From assembly GCA_021787565.1 (NCBI GenBank), contig JAJYLT010000011.1, forward strand, positions 1-64,000: DNA of 64,000 bases, read 5' to 3'. This DNA is from Acidobacteriota bacterium (GTDB lineage Bacteria; Acidobacteriota; UBA4820; DSQY01). Below, piece after piece: positions 54,983 to 63,339 of the stretch (position 1 is its first letter; every line of letters starts with the position of its first letter). A model generated the notes under the pieces. That model searched no databases, had not been told where the DNA came from, and saw only the letters and a list, made by a program, of their open reading frames with translations. Both the position numbers and the translations under genes were made by a program.

Positions 54983-55501
54983 GTGCGCTACGTGATCCTT
55001 CGCGATGGCGAGCAGGTGCCGGTGGAGGTCCAGGAGCGCGACGGGGGCTACCTCGTCAAGCTCGGCGGGGTGACCCACGAGGTGGACAGCCGGGAGGTGG
55101 TTCCGGGCCTCCTCTCGCTCCTCGTCAACGGGGAGAGCTGGGAGGTGACGGTCTACTCCCCCGAACCCAACTTCTACCACGTCCATCTGTGGGACGGCAT
55201 GCGGCGCGTGGAGCTGCTGAGCCCCATCGACGTGGTTATGCGCAGCCAGGGAGGCGCCACGGCGGGCCGCGGCCTGCACGTGCGCTCGCCCATGCCGGGC
55301 AAGGTCGTGCGCGTCCTCGTGGCTCCCGGTCAGCGGGTCTCCAAGGGCGATGGCCTGGTGGTGGTGGAGGCCATGAAGATGCAGAACGAGCTGCAGGCGC
55401 AGGGCGACGGCATCGTGAGAGAGGTGCGGGCCCGCGAGGGGGAAAACGTGGAAGGGGGCGTGGACTTGGTGCTCCTGGACCCGGTAGATGGTGACGGATG
55501 A
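54983..55501 (+). CDS. Biotin carboxyl carrier-type protein
   Basis: The 172-residue product ends in a biotinyl domain (about 95-168) with the biotin-accepting Lys in VVVEAMKMQNEL and the flanking SPMPGKVVRVLV. The N-terminal half resembles the linker region of methylcrotonyl/propionyl-type biotin carriers. The start is a GTG three bases after accC. A carboxyltransferase gene is not present. Confidence 0.85.
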   Translation: MRYVILRDGEQVPVEVQERDGGYLVKLGGVTHEVDSREVVPGLLSLLVNGESWEVTVYSPEPNFYHVHLWDGMRRVELLSPIDVVMRSQGGATAGRGLHVRSPMPGKVVRVLVAPGQRVSKGDGLVVVEAMKMQNELQAQGDGIVREVRAREGENVEGGVDLVLLDPVDGDG

Positions 55502-55672
55502 TCGTAGATGGATGATGGGTGATGGATGGTGGATGGTGGATGATGGAGGAGAGAGGGCCGGCTGGTGTACCAAGCCCCTCGGCAGGGATTCGTGATGAGG
55601 TGATGAGGTGATGACAACCCCCAGGGACCCTCCCGCACTCAGTCCTCAGCACCCAGCACTTGGCACAAGCAC
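55502..55672. repeat. Micro-repeat spacer
   Basis: GATGGATGATGG-type tandem units and a GTGATGAGG tract at 55592-55612 fill the gap between the biotin carrier and the HU terminator. The complement of the GTGATGAGG tract occurs at 60367-60390. No gene is seen. Confidence 0.6.
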
Positions 55673-55673
55673 C

Positions 55674-55700
55674 AAAAAAAAGGGGCCCGCAGGCCCCTTT
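55674..55700 (-). terminator. Rho-independent terminator for HU
   Basis: In minus orientation GGGGCC-TGCG-GGCCCC is followed by eight T. It lies 26 bases after the HU stop codon. Confidence 0.92.
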
Positions 55701-55725
55701 CGTCACCGAAACGAGGTACGCCTTG

Positions 55726-55998
55726 TCACTTGATGGTCTCGGCGAGGCCCTTGCCCGGCTTGAATTTCGCGACCTTCTTGGCCGCGATCTTGATGGGCTT
55801 GCCGGTCTTGGGGTTCCGGCCAGTGCGGGCATTGCGCTTGCCCACGCTGAAAGTCCCGAAGCCGACCAGGGTCACCTTGTCGCCCTTCTTGAGGGCCTTG
55901 GTGACGGAGCCAGTGAAGGAATCGAGAGCCTTCTGGGCGTCCGACTTGCTGATTCCGGCACCGTTCGCGATGTGAGCAATCAGTTCCGCCTTGTTCAT
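55726..55998 (-). CDS. hup: DNA-binding protein HU
   Basis: The 90-residue product has the HU/IHF fold: MNKAELIAHIANGAGISKSDAQKA, VTLVGFGTFSVGKRNARTGRNPKTGKPI and the C-terminal PKTG...AKFKPGKGLAETIK arm and tail. HU bends DNA and organises the nucleoid. AAGGAGG lies upstream of the ATG. It has a canonical promoter and terminator, so it is monocistronic. Confidence 0.96.
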   Translation of the reverse strand: MNKAELIAHIANGAGISKSDAQKALDSFTGSVTKALKKGDKVTLVGFGTFSVGKRNARTGRNPKTGKPIKIAAKKVAKFKPGKGLAETIK

Positions 55999-56027
55999 TC
56001 GAACCTCCTTTCCAAGGTTTCATCCCT

Positions 56028-56056
56028 AATATATTCCTGCAATCCCCGGCTGTCAA
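56028..56056 (-). promoter_or_regulatory. Sigma70 promoter of the HU gene
   Basis: On the minus strand TTGACA (56051-56056) and TATATT (56028-56033) are exactly 17 bases apart, 30 bases before the HU start. Confidence 0.9.
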
Positions 56057-56070
56057 GGGTTTCTTGGGGG

Positions 56071-56095
56071 GCAACCGGCTGTGAAGGCCGGTTGC
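56071..56095. promoter_or_regulatory. Inverted repeat between divergent promoters
   Basis: GCAACCGGC and GCCGGTTGC surround TGTGAAG. The repeat lies between the HU and glycerate kinase promoters, and its right arm overlaps the candidate -35 of the latter. It could be an operator or an RNA hairpin. Confidence 0.5.
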
Positions 56096-56120
56096 TGGTG
56101 GTTTGGGATTATTCTATATA
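56092..56120 (+). promoter_or_regulatory. Candidate promoter of glycerate 2-kinase gene
   Basis: TTGCTG and TATATA are 17 bases apart, 17 bases before the ATG at 56137, so the leader would be very short. The -35 box is poor. Confidence 0.45.
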
Positions 56121-56136
56121 ACAGATTGAGTTTGCA

Positions 56137-57399
56137 ATGCCTTATGCGGATGGTGACCACCTAGCTGAGGCCCTTCGGGCATTCCTGGAGGGGGCCGACC
56201 CCGAGAGGTTGGCGGCGACGGCCTTCGAGCGCATGGCGAAGCGGGGCGAAGAACCGGCCCGGGTGCTCTGCCTCGGCAAAGCCGCTCCGGCCCTGGCTCG
56301 GGCCGCTGAGGCCATCTGGCCAGGAGTTCCAGGCTTTCTGTACGGCACCTCGCCGCACCAAAAGGCGCCTCGCGCATGGACCGAGCTCTACGGCGATCAC
56401 CCCAATCCCACGGCCGGCAACCTCAGGCGGACCCGGGAGGTGCGGGCATGGCTGGAGCGGGGAAGTGGCCCCCTGCTGGCCTGCGTCTCGGGCGGGGGGT
56501 CGGCGCTCCTGGTGGAGCCACGGCCGCCCTGGACCCTGAAGGAGAAGGCGGCGGCCATGGCCCTCCTGATGCAGCGCGGCGCATCCATCGGCGAGATCAA
56601 CACCGTCAGGGCGCGACTCTCCACGGTGAAAGCCGGCGGGCTGCTCGGGAGCGTGCGGCCGTGGCCGGTCCTCACGGCCATCTGGAGCGACGTGGGGGCG
56701 GGCCAGGGGCGCCTCGTGAGTTCGGCCCCCACCTTGCCGTGGCGGGTACGCGAGAGCGCGGAGGCCGTGGCGGCGAGGTACGATCTGCGACTCGCGCGCC
56801 CTTTGCCGGCACCCGGGTCGATAGCAAGCGCGGCGAGAGGAGACCGATGGATGGTGCTCTTCGACGCCCTCGCCCTCCGGCGGCTCGTGGCTGCTGGGCT
56901 TCGCGAGGAGGGATACACGACCATCGAGTTGCCGGTCCCGGAAGGTGTCCATGCGGGGCGGCTCGCCGCAAGGATCGTGGAGCGCTTCGCCTGCCGGCGC
57001 TCTCGCGCTCCGCTGGCCATGGTGGGGACGGGCGAGGCCACGGTCGTCGCGCGAGGCGCCGCGGGCCGGGGAGGTCGCTGCAGCCACCTCGCCGCCGCTC
57101 TCGCCCTGGAGATGACGGGGCGAAACCGGAAATCGCCCTGGCTCTTCGCGGCGCTGGCCACCGACGGGGTGGACGGCTCGGGTGGCGCGGGGGCCTTCAC
57201 CGATTCCGCGCACGCGCCGCCGGCCGACGAGCTTCGTGCGGCTCTGGAGCGCCGCGACACGGGACGACTCTGGGAGTGGCGGGGGGGGCTGCTTGCGCGC
57301 GGACCTACCGGCAATAACCTCCGGGACCTCTGGGTCCTGGCCGATGGCCCGTGCGAACCGGCGGGCGCCCAGCGGGGAGAGGAGGGGCACCGGAAGTGA
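56137..57399 (+). CDS. Glycerate 2-kinase (MOFRL/GckA family)
   Basis: The 420-residue product has family motifs: LYGDHPNPTAGNL, CVSGGGSALLVEPRP, INTVRARLSTVKAGG, GTGEATVV, GRGGRCSHLAAALAL and ATDGVDGSGGAGAF. Glycerate 2-kinase phosphorylates D-glycerate to 2-phosphoglycerate. The TGA overlaps the GTG of hemW, suggesting co-translation of otherwise unrelated genes. Confidence 0.88.
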   Translation: MPYADGDHLAEALRAFLEGADPERLAATAFERMAKRGEEPARVLCLGKAAPALARAAEAIWPGVPGFLYGTSPHQKAPRAWTELYGDHPNPTAGNLRRTREVRAWLERGSGPLLACVSGGGSALLVEPRPPWTLKEKAAAMALLMQRGASIGEINTVRARLSTVKAGGLLGSVRPWPVLTAIWSDVGAGQGRLVSSAPTLPWRVRESAEAVAARYDLRLARPLPAPGSIASAARGDRWMVLFDALALRRLVAAGLREEGYTTIELPVPEGVHAGRLAARIVERFACRRSRAPLAMVGTGEATVVARGAAGRGGRCSHLAAALALEMTGRNRKSPWLFAALATDGVDGSGGAGAFTDSAHAPPADELRAALERRDTGRLWEWRGGLLARGPTGNNLRDLWVLADGPCEPAGAQRGEEGHRK

Positions 57400-58613
57400 A
57401 GCGGCTCTTCGACCCCTCGGCGGCCGGGCTCTACATCCACGTTCCTTTCTGCGCCTCCATCTGCGGCTACTGCGATTTCTACCGGGTGCTGGACCGGGGC
57501 GGCGGCGTGCCCGCGGGCTTTGAAGATCTGCTCCTGGTGGAGGCCGCCCTCTACCGGGAGTCTCCCCCCGTGGAACTGGATTCGATCTACCTCGGAGGAG
57601 GCACTCCTTCGCTGCTCGCGCCCGAGCGCCTGGGGCGATTGATGCAGGGCCTGGGAGTGGTCTTCACGTTCCGCCCGGACCTGGAGGTGACCCTCGAGGC
57701 CAATCCCGAGACCGTCACGCCGGAGGCCCTCCGCGGATGGCTCGACGCGGGCGTCACTCGCCTCTCCATCGGCGTGCAGAGCCTCGACGGGCGGGTCCTC
57801 GCGGCGCTGGACCGACGGGCCGGCCCCGACCAGGCGCTGGAGGCGGTGGAACAGGCGGCGTCCGCAGGCTTCGCGCGCCTCTCGGTGGACATGATGACGG
57901 GCGTGCCGGGCCAGGATTCCGGCTCCCTCGAAGCGGACCTGGAGCGCGTGGCGCAACTGCCCGTGGACCACCTCTCCTTCTACAGCCTGGACCTGCATCC
58001 GCAGACCAAGCTCCACCGGGCCGTACTGCTCGGCCGCCAGTCGGTGCCGGATGACGATGCCGCCGCAGAGATGTGGGAGCGCACCCACGAGCTCCTCACC
58101 GAGCGGGGCTTCGAGCACTACGAGGTCTCCAACTTCGCCCGGCCGGGCGGCCGCTGCCGCCACAACCTCCGGTACTGGCAGGGCGGGGACGGCATCGGCC
58201 TGGGGCCCGCCGCCTGGGGCCGCTTCAGGGAGCGGCTCCTGGCCAACCCGAGGAGCCTCGCGAGGTGGAGGGAGGCCCTGAAGGAGGGACGGACTCCCTG
58301 GGAATCGGTGGAGCCGCTCGCTCCGCGCAGGCAGCGGCAGGACCTGCTCATCTTCGGCCTGCGCGTCTGTGATGGCGTGCCCCTGGAGTCGGTGGAGGAG
58401 GTCCTCGCCGAGGACGGCCGGGATCCGCTGGCGCTCGTGAAGGCCTTGACCGACCACGGATACGCGCTGTTCGAGGAGGGAGTGCTCCGCCTGACTCCCC
58501 TGGGATTCCTCATGTCCAGCGAGATCCTCGCCTACCTGCTGCCGCGGGGATGGAATGAGCCGCCGTCCTCGCGCTCGGGCGACCTGGCCGGCGCCAAGGC
58601 GGGGGAGGAGTGA
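57396..58613 (+). CDS. hemW: Heme chaperone HemW-like radical SAM protein
   Basis: The 405-residue product has GLYIHVPFCASICGYCDFYR with the CxxxCxxC cluster, IYLGGGTPSLL, SIGVQSLDGRVLAALDR and SVDMMTGVPGQ, followed by the C-terminal winged helix-like domain. HemW delivers heme to membrane proteins and was formerly confused with HemN. The start is a GTG overlapping the glycerate kinase stop. Confidence 0.9.
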   Translation: MKRLFDPSAAGLYIHVPFCASICGYCDFYRVLDRGGGVPAGFEDLLLVEAALYRESPPVELDSIYLGGGTPSLLAPERLGRLMQGLGVVFTFRPDLEVTLEANPETVTPEALRGWLDAGVTRLSIGVQSLDGRVLAALDRRAGPDQALEAVEQAASAGFARLSVDMMTGVPGQDSGSLEADLERVAQLPVDHLSFYSLDLHPQTKLHRAVLLGRQSVPDDDAAAEMWERTHELLTERGFEHYEVSNFARPGGRCRHNLRYWQGGDGIGLGPAAWGRFRERLLANPRSLARWREALKEGRTPWESVEPLAPRRQRQDLLIFGLRVCDGVPLESVEEVLAEDGRDPLALVKALTDHGYALFEEGVLRLTPLGFLMSSEILAYLLPRGWNEPPSSRSGDLAGAKAGEE

Positions 58614-58921
58614 AGCGCCCGGGTGGTGGGCCGCACGATCCGCACGAGCCCCTCGTAGGCCGCGTGGAGATCCTCCACCGAGCGGATGAGGGCGGCATCG
58701 TCGCCCGAAGCGGCGGACCGCCCATACCGATCCACGGCCTCCTGGCGGTCCACCGATCTCACGCTGGCATAGGCGAAGAGACCCCCCGTCAGAAAACCCG
58801 CGGCGCCGAGCTGAAGCCCGACGAGGCCGAGGAGCGAGACCAGGCCCACGGCGAAGAGCTGGAACCTGGCCGCAGAAGGGGCGGCGCCCCCGGCCGCCGC
58901 GCGACGCCTTCTCAGGCCAGC
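58532..58921 (-). CDS. Hypothetical membrane protein, start unclear
   Basis: This open frame encodes an Arg/Ala-rich N-terminus, a hydrophobic hairpin (FQLFAVGLVSLLGLVGLQLG then GFLTGGLFAYA) and a charged tail (SVEDLHAAYEGLVRIVRP). It overlaps the 3' end of hemW by about 80 bases on the other strand. No ATG, GTG or TTG sits at a sensible position before the membrane segment, so the gene may be broken or may have lost its start. It runs directly after the hydrolase remnant. Confidence 0.35.
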   Translation of the reverse strand, partial: AGLRRRRAAAGGAAPSAARFQLFAVGLVSLLGLVGLQLGAAGFLTGGLFAYASVRSVDRQEAVDRYGRSAASGDDAALIRSVEDLHAAYEGLVRIVRPTTRALHSSPALAPARSPEREDGGSFHPRGSR

Positions 58922-59046
58922 CAGTCGGCCACGATCCGGGCCACGTCCTCCCAGCCCGGCTCGCCGAGGACCCAGTGGGCGTGGTCCGGAAGCTCGCGGT
59001 AGGTGACCACGTTCACCCCGTGCGGGTTGACGGGGGGAGCCGGGCC
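58912..59046 (-). pseudogene. C-terminal remnant of an alpha/beta hydrolase
   Basis: The minus strand encodes about 45 residues ending VVTYRELPDHAHWVLGEPGW and the terminal EDVARIVADWLA, the usual C-terminus of alpha/beta hydrolases with the catalytic His in DHAHW. The catalytic Ser and Asp parts are missing. Upstream sequence towards 59145 shows no family match. It is likely the stump of a deleted gene. Confidence 0.55.
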
Positions 59047-59159
59047 GCCCATATTGGCAGTACGAGCGCGCTGTGAGGCAAATTCGGGGGGTCCGTCGCC
59101 GGTCGGTCTGCCGCGGCGGGGTTTTCCTCCAGTCGAATGTCGCATGAGGAGAGGCGGCC

Positions 59160-59504
59160 ATGGCAGAAATGCAGATCAAGATCGGCGACAGGGGAGCGGT
59201 CAAGGTGGTGGAGCTGGTGGGGTCGGTCACCCTCGGCGCGGGAGACCTGAAGGTGCGGGAGGCCATCAAGGAGCTCGTCTCCGGTGGGCACCAGAAGATC
59301 GTCCTGGACCTGGGCGAGGTGCCCTTCATGGATTCCACGGGCATCGGCGAGCTCGTCGCGGCCTTCACCTCGGCCCGAAACCGCGGGGCCACCTTGAAGC
59401 TGGCGCGCTTGACCCGCCGGATCAAGGATATCCTGGACATCGCCCAGCTCTCGGCGGTCTTCGAGAGCTACGAGTCCGTCGAAGAGGCGGTCCAGTCCTT
59501 CTGA
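59160..59504 (+). CDS. STAS-domain anti-anti-sigma factor
   Basis: The 114-residue product is a single STAS domain with the phosphorylatable Ser in FMDSTGIGELVAAF and the strands VKVVELVGSVTLG and KIVLDLGEV. Such proteins bind and release anti-sigma kinases of the SpoIIAB/RsbW type. No kinase partner is adjacent. The ATG has AGGAG about 9 bases upstream. Confidence 0.93.
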   Translation: MAEMQIKIGDRGAVKVVELVGSVTLGAGDLKVREAIKELVSGGHQKIVLDLGEVPFMDSTGIGELVAAFTSARNRGATLKLARLTRRIKDILDIAQLSAVFESYESVEEAVQSF

Positions 59505-59647
59505 CGGGGCTCCCGGCGCCCTTCCGCCGGCACGACGACCAGCCTGAATCCGCACCCGGATGCGGCCGGGCCTCCGGCCGTTCTCCGAGGAGGCCTTCGC
59601 GCGTCTCGAACCGCGAATAAAGGGCGGGCTCTGGCGTTCCTACGAAG

Positions 59648-60310
59648 ATGAGAGCGCGAACTGGCCATCGCCGGAAGCTGACGGCGGCGCTCGTGGCCGC
59701 GGCGGCGCTGTGCGTCCTCGGCGCGGCAACGTGGGCGCAGAATCCGAAAGGAAAAGGGCAACCGATGTCCGAGAAGACGGAGACGATCACGCTGGGCGGG
59801 GGCTGCTTCTGGTGCATCGAGGCGGTCTTCGAGGAGCTCAAGGGGGTGGAGAAGGTGGAGTCCGGCTATTCGGGCGGGACGGTGCCGAACCCGACCTACG
59901 AGCAGGTCTGCACCGGGAGGACGGGCCACGCGGAGGTGGTGCAGATTACCTTCGACCCGGTGGTGATCTCCCTCGGGCGGATCCTGGAGGTCTTCTTCGC
60001 GGTCCACGACCCGACGACGCCGAACCGGCAGGGGGCGGACGTGGGGCCCCAGTACCGGTCGGTGATCTTCTACCGGGGCCCCGAACAGCGGGCGGCCGCC
60101 GAAGAGGCGATCCGTAAGCTGGAGGCGGCCAAGCTCTACCCGAGGCCCGTCGTCACGCAGGTGGAGCCCTTCCAGGCCTTCTACAAGGCCGAGAACTACC
60201 ACCAGGAGTACTACCGCCTCCACGGTGAGGAGCCCTACTGCCAGCTCGTGATCTCGCCGAAGATGAAGAAATTTCGGGAGCACTTCGCGGCCCTGCTCGG
60301 AAGGAAGTGA
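59648..60310 (+). CDS. msrA: Peptide methionine sulfoxide reductase MsrA, probably exported
   Basis: The 220-residue product has an N-terminal signal peptide ([20 protein letters not shown]) and a full MsrA domain: [13 protein letters not shown] with the catalytic Cys, [36 protein letters not shown] and NYHQEYYR. It repairs oxidised methionine in the envelope. The catalytic residue is Cys, not selenocysteine. An internal ATG at 59765 would give a cytoplasmic form. Confidence 0.93.
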   Translation: MRARTGHRRKLTAALVAAAALCVLGAATWAQNPKGKGQPMSEKTETITLGGGCFWCIEAVFEELKGVEKVESGYSGGTVPNPTYEQVCTGRTGHAEVVQITFDPVVISLGRILEVFFAVHDPTTPNRQGADVGPQYRSVIFYRGPEQRAAAEEAIRKLEAAKLYPRPVVTQVEPFQAFYKAENYHQEYYRLHGEEPYCQLVISPKMKKFREHFAALLGRK

Positions 60311-60502
60311 GTGCTGGGGACAGGGGACAAGAGGCGGCCACAGCATGGCACGATGCTTTCTCTCGGCATCACCTCATCACCTCATCACCCCATCTCCTCA
60401 TCTCGGAATCTTGCTGGAGGCAAAACCTCTTCGTGTCCTGGTGTCTTGGTGGTGAATCCCTTTTTCGTGCTTTCCGAATCCCGGATCCCGCTCCACCCCC
60501 CA
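60311..60502. repeat. Micro-repeat spacer
   Basis: CATCACCTCATCACCTCATC units (60367-60406) and an inverted CACCAAG/CACGAAG-type motif (60429-60454) precede the family 2 element. The complements of both occur elsewhere in the window (55592-55612 and 30607-30630). No gene is seen. Confidence 0.6.
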
Positions 60503-60645
60503 AATTCCGCGATGGAATTGCACTCGTAGGAACGCCGCCCCCGGCGCGACGGACCGTACGCGGGCACCGCATCCTGGTCGCAGGGTCACCCGGTTCGCGG
60601 CGAGGCGCCGCTCCTACGCAGGCGTCGAGCCGCTATCGCGGAATT
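60503..60645 (+). repeat. REP-like family 2 element, copy 4 (143 bp)
   Basis: This complete copy has the outer AATTCCGCGAT/ATCGCGGAATT inverted repeat. It ends 17 bases before the rpmE promoter. Confidence 0.92.
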
Positions 60646-60662
60646 GGAGCACCCGTCCGATC

Positions 60663-60691
60663 TTGCACGGACGCGGAAGTTGGTTTATAAT
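60663..60691 (+). promoter_or_regulatory. Sigma70 promoter of rpmE
   Basis: TTGCAC and TATAAT are 17 bases apart. A GGAGGT ribosome binding site and the rpmE ATG follow. Confidence 0.92.
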
Positions 60692-60717
60692 CAGCCTTTT
60701 GAAGGAGGTAGTTCTTC

Positions 60718-60927
60718 ATGAAGAAAGCCATCCATCCGGCCTATCACGAGGTGACGGTGACCTGCGCCTGCGGAAACAGCTTTGTGACGCACTCCACCAA
60801 GAAAGAGCTGAAGGTCGAGATCTGCGCGGCCTGCCACCCCTTCTTTACGGGCAAGCAGAAGTTCCTGGACACGGCCGGCCGCATCGAGAAGTTCAATACC
60901 AAGTACGGCAAGAAGCCCAAGGAGTAG
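60718..60927 (+). CDS. rpmE: 50S ribosomal protein L31
   Basis: The 69-residue product has the zinc-binding type of L31: [12 protein letters not shown] and [25 protein letters not shown]. It belongs to the large subunit. It is followed 10 bases later by DUF1385 and then prfA, a conserved order. Confidence 0.97.
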   Translation: MKKAIHPAYHEVTVTCACGNSFVTHSTKKELKVEICAACHPFFTGKQKFLDTAGRIEKFNTKYGKKPKE

Positions 60928-60937
60928 CTCCCGAATC

Positions 60938-61909
60938 ATGCCGGGCCGAACGGGCTCCATTCGCCGGTGGCTCAGGGCCAGCCTTCCCCTCCTGGCGGAG
61001 GGCAGCGTCCTCGTGGGAGGACAGGCGGTCATCGAGGGGGTGCTCATGCGCCTGCCCGAGACCTACGCCGTGGCCGTCCGGGACGCCAAGGGAGAGGTGC
61101 GCGTGAAGAGGGAGCGCCTGCCGGAGACGGCCAGGGGCCGCTTCGGAAACCTCCCTTTCGTCCGGGGCAGCATCATCCTCTTCAAGGCCATGATGTTGGG
61201 GATCTCGGCGCTGAACTTCTCGGCCGAGGTGGCCATGGAGGAGATCGGCGAGGAGGAGGGGGAGAAGGGAAAGGGAGGCTCGGCCTGGCCCATGGCCCTG
61301 ACCGTGGCGCTCTCCCTGGCCGCGGGGGTGGCCATCTTCTTCTACGTGCCCCTCCTGCTCACCCAGCTCCTGACTCGGGTCTGGCCGCTGGCGAACCACT
61401 CCGTGGGCTTCAATCTCATCGACGGGGCCATCCGGATCGTCATGTTCGTTCTCTACATCCTGGGGATCTCCCTCATGAAGGACATCCGCCGGGTCTTCGG
61501 CTACCACGGGGCGGAGCACAAGGTGGTCTACACGTGGGAAGCGCGGGAGGAGCTGACGGTGGAGAACGCCCGTCGCCACTCCACGCTCCACCCGCGTTGC
61601 GGCACCTCCTTCCTGCTGTTCGTGATGGTGGTGGCGATCCTGGTCTTCTCGCTGGTTCCATCCAGCGCTCCCTTCTGGGTGAAGCTGCTCTCCCGCGTGG
61701 TGTTCCTGCCGGTGATCGCGGGCATCTCCTACGAGCTGATCCGCTTCACGGCGAAGTTCCCGCGCTCGCCCTTCGTGAGGCCGCTGCTGTGGCCGGGACT
61801 GGGCATGCAGCTCTTGACCACCCGGGTGCCCGACGACACCATGCTCGAGGTGGCCATCCGGGCGCTCAAGGAGGCCCAGGAGCTGGGAGTGGCCTCCCTC
61901 GCCGCCTAG
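60938..61909 (+). CDS. DUF1385 membrane protein
   Basis: The 323-residue product has [15 protein letters not shown] near the N-terminus, two to four transmembrane helices, and the conserved [14 protein letters not shown] and [14 protein letters not shown], all DUF1385 features. Its function is not established, but it is nearly always between rpmE and prfA. The conserved His and Cys suggest a metal site. Confidence 0.92.
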   Translation: MPGRTGSIRRWLRASLPLLAEGSVLVGGQAVIEGVLMRLPETYAVAVRDAKGEVRVKRERLPETARGRFGNLPFVRGSIILFKAMMLGISALNFSAEVAMEEIGEEEGEKGKGGSAWPMALTVALSLAAGVAIFFYVPLLLTQLLTRVWPLANHSVGFNLIDGAIRIVMFVLYILGISLMKDIRRVFGYHGAEHKVVYTWEAREELTVENARRHSTLHPRCGTSFLLFVMVVAILVFSLVPSSAPFWVKLLSRVVFLPVIAGISYELIRFTAKFPRSPFVRPLLWPGLGMQLLTTRVPDDTMLEVAIRALKEAQELGVASLAA

Positions 61910-61980
61910 CCCCCCGACCCACGAACCCCGCGCCGAGGGCCGAGGCCCGCCTCGCGACGATGACCGATACGGACGGAGCC

Positions 61981-63069
61981 ATGGATACAGCCATTCTGAG
62001 CCGCCTCGACAAGCTGATCTTGAAGCACGCCGACCTCTCCGAGCAGTTGAGCCGGGCCGACGTGGTGGCCGACCAGGCGCGCTTCAGGGAGCTCTCCAAG
62101 GCCTATGCGGACCTCTCCGAAAAGGCGGCGATCTACACCCGCTACCGGAAGCTCCAGGCGGACTACCAGGAGGCCCAGGAGCTCTTGCAGGGAGACTCGG
62201 AGGAGATGGCCGAGATGGCCCGGGAAGAGATCGCCCGGCTCGAACCGGAACTGGCCAAACTCGAGCACCAGCTCAAGATCTGCCTGCTCCCCTCCGATCC
62301 CAACGACACCAAGAACGGCATCCTGGAGATCCGGGCCGGCACGGGGGGCGAGGAGGCCGCGCTCTTCGCTGGGGACCTCTTCCGCATGTACGCCCGGTAC
62401 GCCGAGCGGAGGGGCTGGAAGCTCGAGGTGCTGGACGAGAGCCGCACCGAGCTGGGTGGCTTCAAGGAGGTGGTGGCCTCCCTCTCCGGGGAGAAGGTCT
62501 ACTCCCGCCTGAAGTTCGAGGCGGGCGTCCACCGGGTGCAGCGCGTCCCCGCCACCGAGGCCTCGGGGCGGATCCACACCTCGGCCGTGACGGTGGCCGT
62601 GCTGCCGGAGGCGGAGGAGATCGACGTTCACATCGAGGAGAAGGATCTCCGGATCGACCGGTTCTGCTCCTCCGGTCCGGGCGGGCAGAGCGTGAACACC
62701 ACCTACAGCGCGATTCGCATCACCCACCTGTCCACGGGCCTCGTAGTGAGCTGCCAGGACGAAAAGAGCCAAATCAAGAACAAGGCCAAAGCCCTCAAGA
62801 TTCTCCGCTCCAGACTCCTCCAGTTGGAGGAGGAGAAGCGCATGGCCGAGCTCTCGGCCACGCGGAAGTCCATGGTGCGGTCGGGGGACCGCTCCGAGAA
62901 GATCCGGACCTACAACTTCCCCCAGAACCGCCTCACGGACCACCGCATCAACCTGACCATCCACCGCCTGGCGGACATCCTGGAGGGGGACCTGGACATG
63001 CTCCTGGACCCGCTGCTGGAGAGCTTCGAGGCCGAGAGGCTCGAGGCCGAGTTCGACAAGGTCGTGTAA
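61981..63069 (+). CDS. prfA: Peptide chain release factor 1
   Basis: The 362-residue product has the release factor 1 PxT codon-recognition region [15 protein letters not shown], the catalytic GGQ in [17 protein letters not shown] and the C-terminal [12 protein letters not shown]. It releases peptides at UAA and UAG. UGA is read by release factor 2, or by tRNA-Sec where recoded. prmC, often next to it, is absent here. Confidence 0.97.
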   Translation: MDTAILSRLDKLILKHADLSEQLSRADVVADQARFRELSKAYADLSEKAAIYTRYRKLQADYQEAQELLQGDSEEMAEMAREEIARLEPELAKLEHQLKICLLPSDPNDTKNGILEIRAGTGGEEAALFAGDLFRMYARYAERRGWKLEVLDESRTELGGFKEVVASLSGEKVYSRLKFEAGVHRVQRVPATEASGRIHTSAVTVAVLPEAEEIDVHIEEKDLRIDRFCSSGPGGQSVNTTYSAIRITHLSTGLVVSCQDEKSQIKNKAKALKILRSRLLQLEEEKRMAELSATRKSMVRSGDRSEKIRTYNFPQNRLTDHRINLTIHRLADILEGDLDMLLDPLLESFEAERLEAEFDKVV

Positions 63070-63109
63070 TCCCGGCGGGGTTCGCCGGGGCTCGTGTTCG
63101 AGGTGGATC

Positions 63110-63283
63110 ATGGACCTGGGACTTCGGGGCAAGGTGGCGGTGGTGTGCGGGGCGAGCGCCGGGATCGGCCTGCCCGAGGAGGTGGCCGCGGCCGTGGCCT
63201 TCCTCTGTTCCGAACGGGCGGCCTACATCACCGGCGTGGCCCTGCCGGTGGACGGCGGACGCCTTCGCGGCCTGCTGGCCTGA
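63110..63283 (+). pseudogene. Internally deleted short-chain dehydrogenase gene
   Basis: The 57-codon ORF joins an SDR start ([20 protein letters not shown], the NAD(P) Gly motif) in frame to an SDR end ([20 protein letters not shown] and [10 protein letters not shown]). About 180 residues, including the catalytic Ser-Tyr-Lys, are missing. It cannot be a working enzyme. It may be a deletion remnant or an assembly error. Confidence 0.85.
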
Positions 63284-63339
63284 GCGCGAGGGCGGAACCA
63301 TGGCCGCCCGAGGCTGGGCCAAGAAAGAGGTTCTGATCA

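Noticed and set aside
57182-57523. Additional small frames inside glycerate kinase and hemW
   Set aside because: They are shadow frames of high-GC coding sequence with no start signals.
59648-60310. MsrA as a selenoprotein
   Set aside because: The catalytic position in GGGCFWC is encoded by TGC, not TGA.
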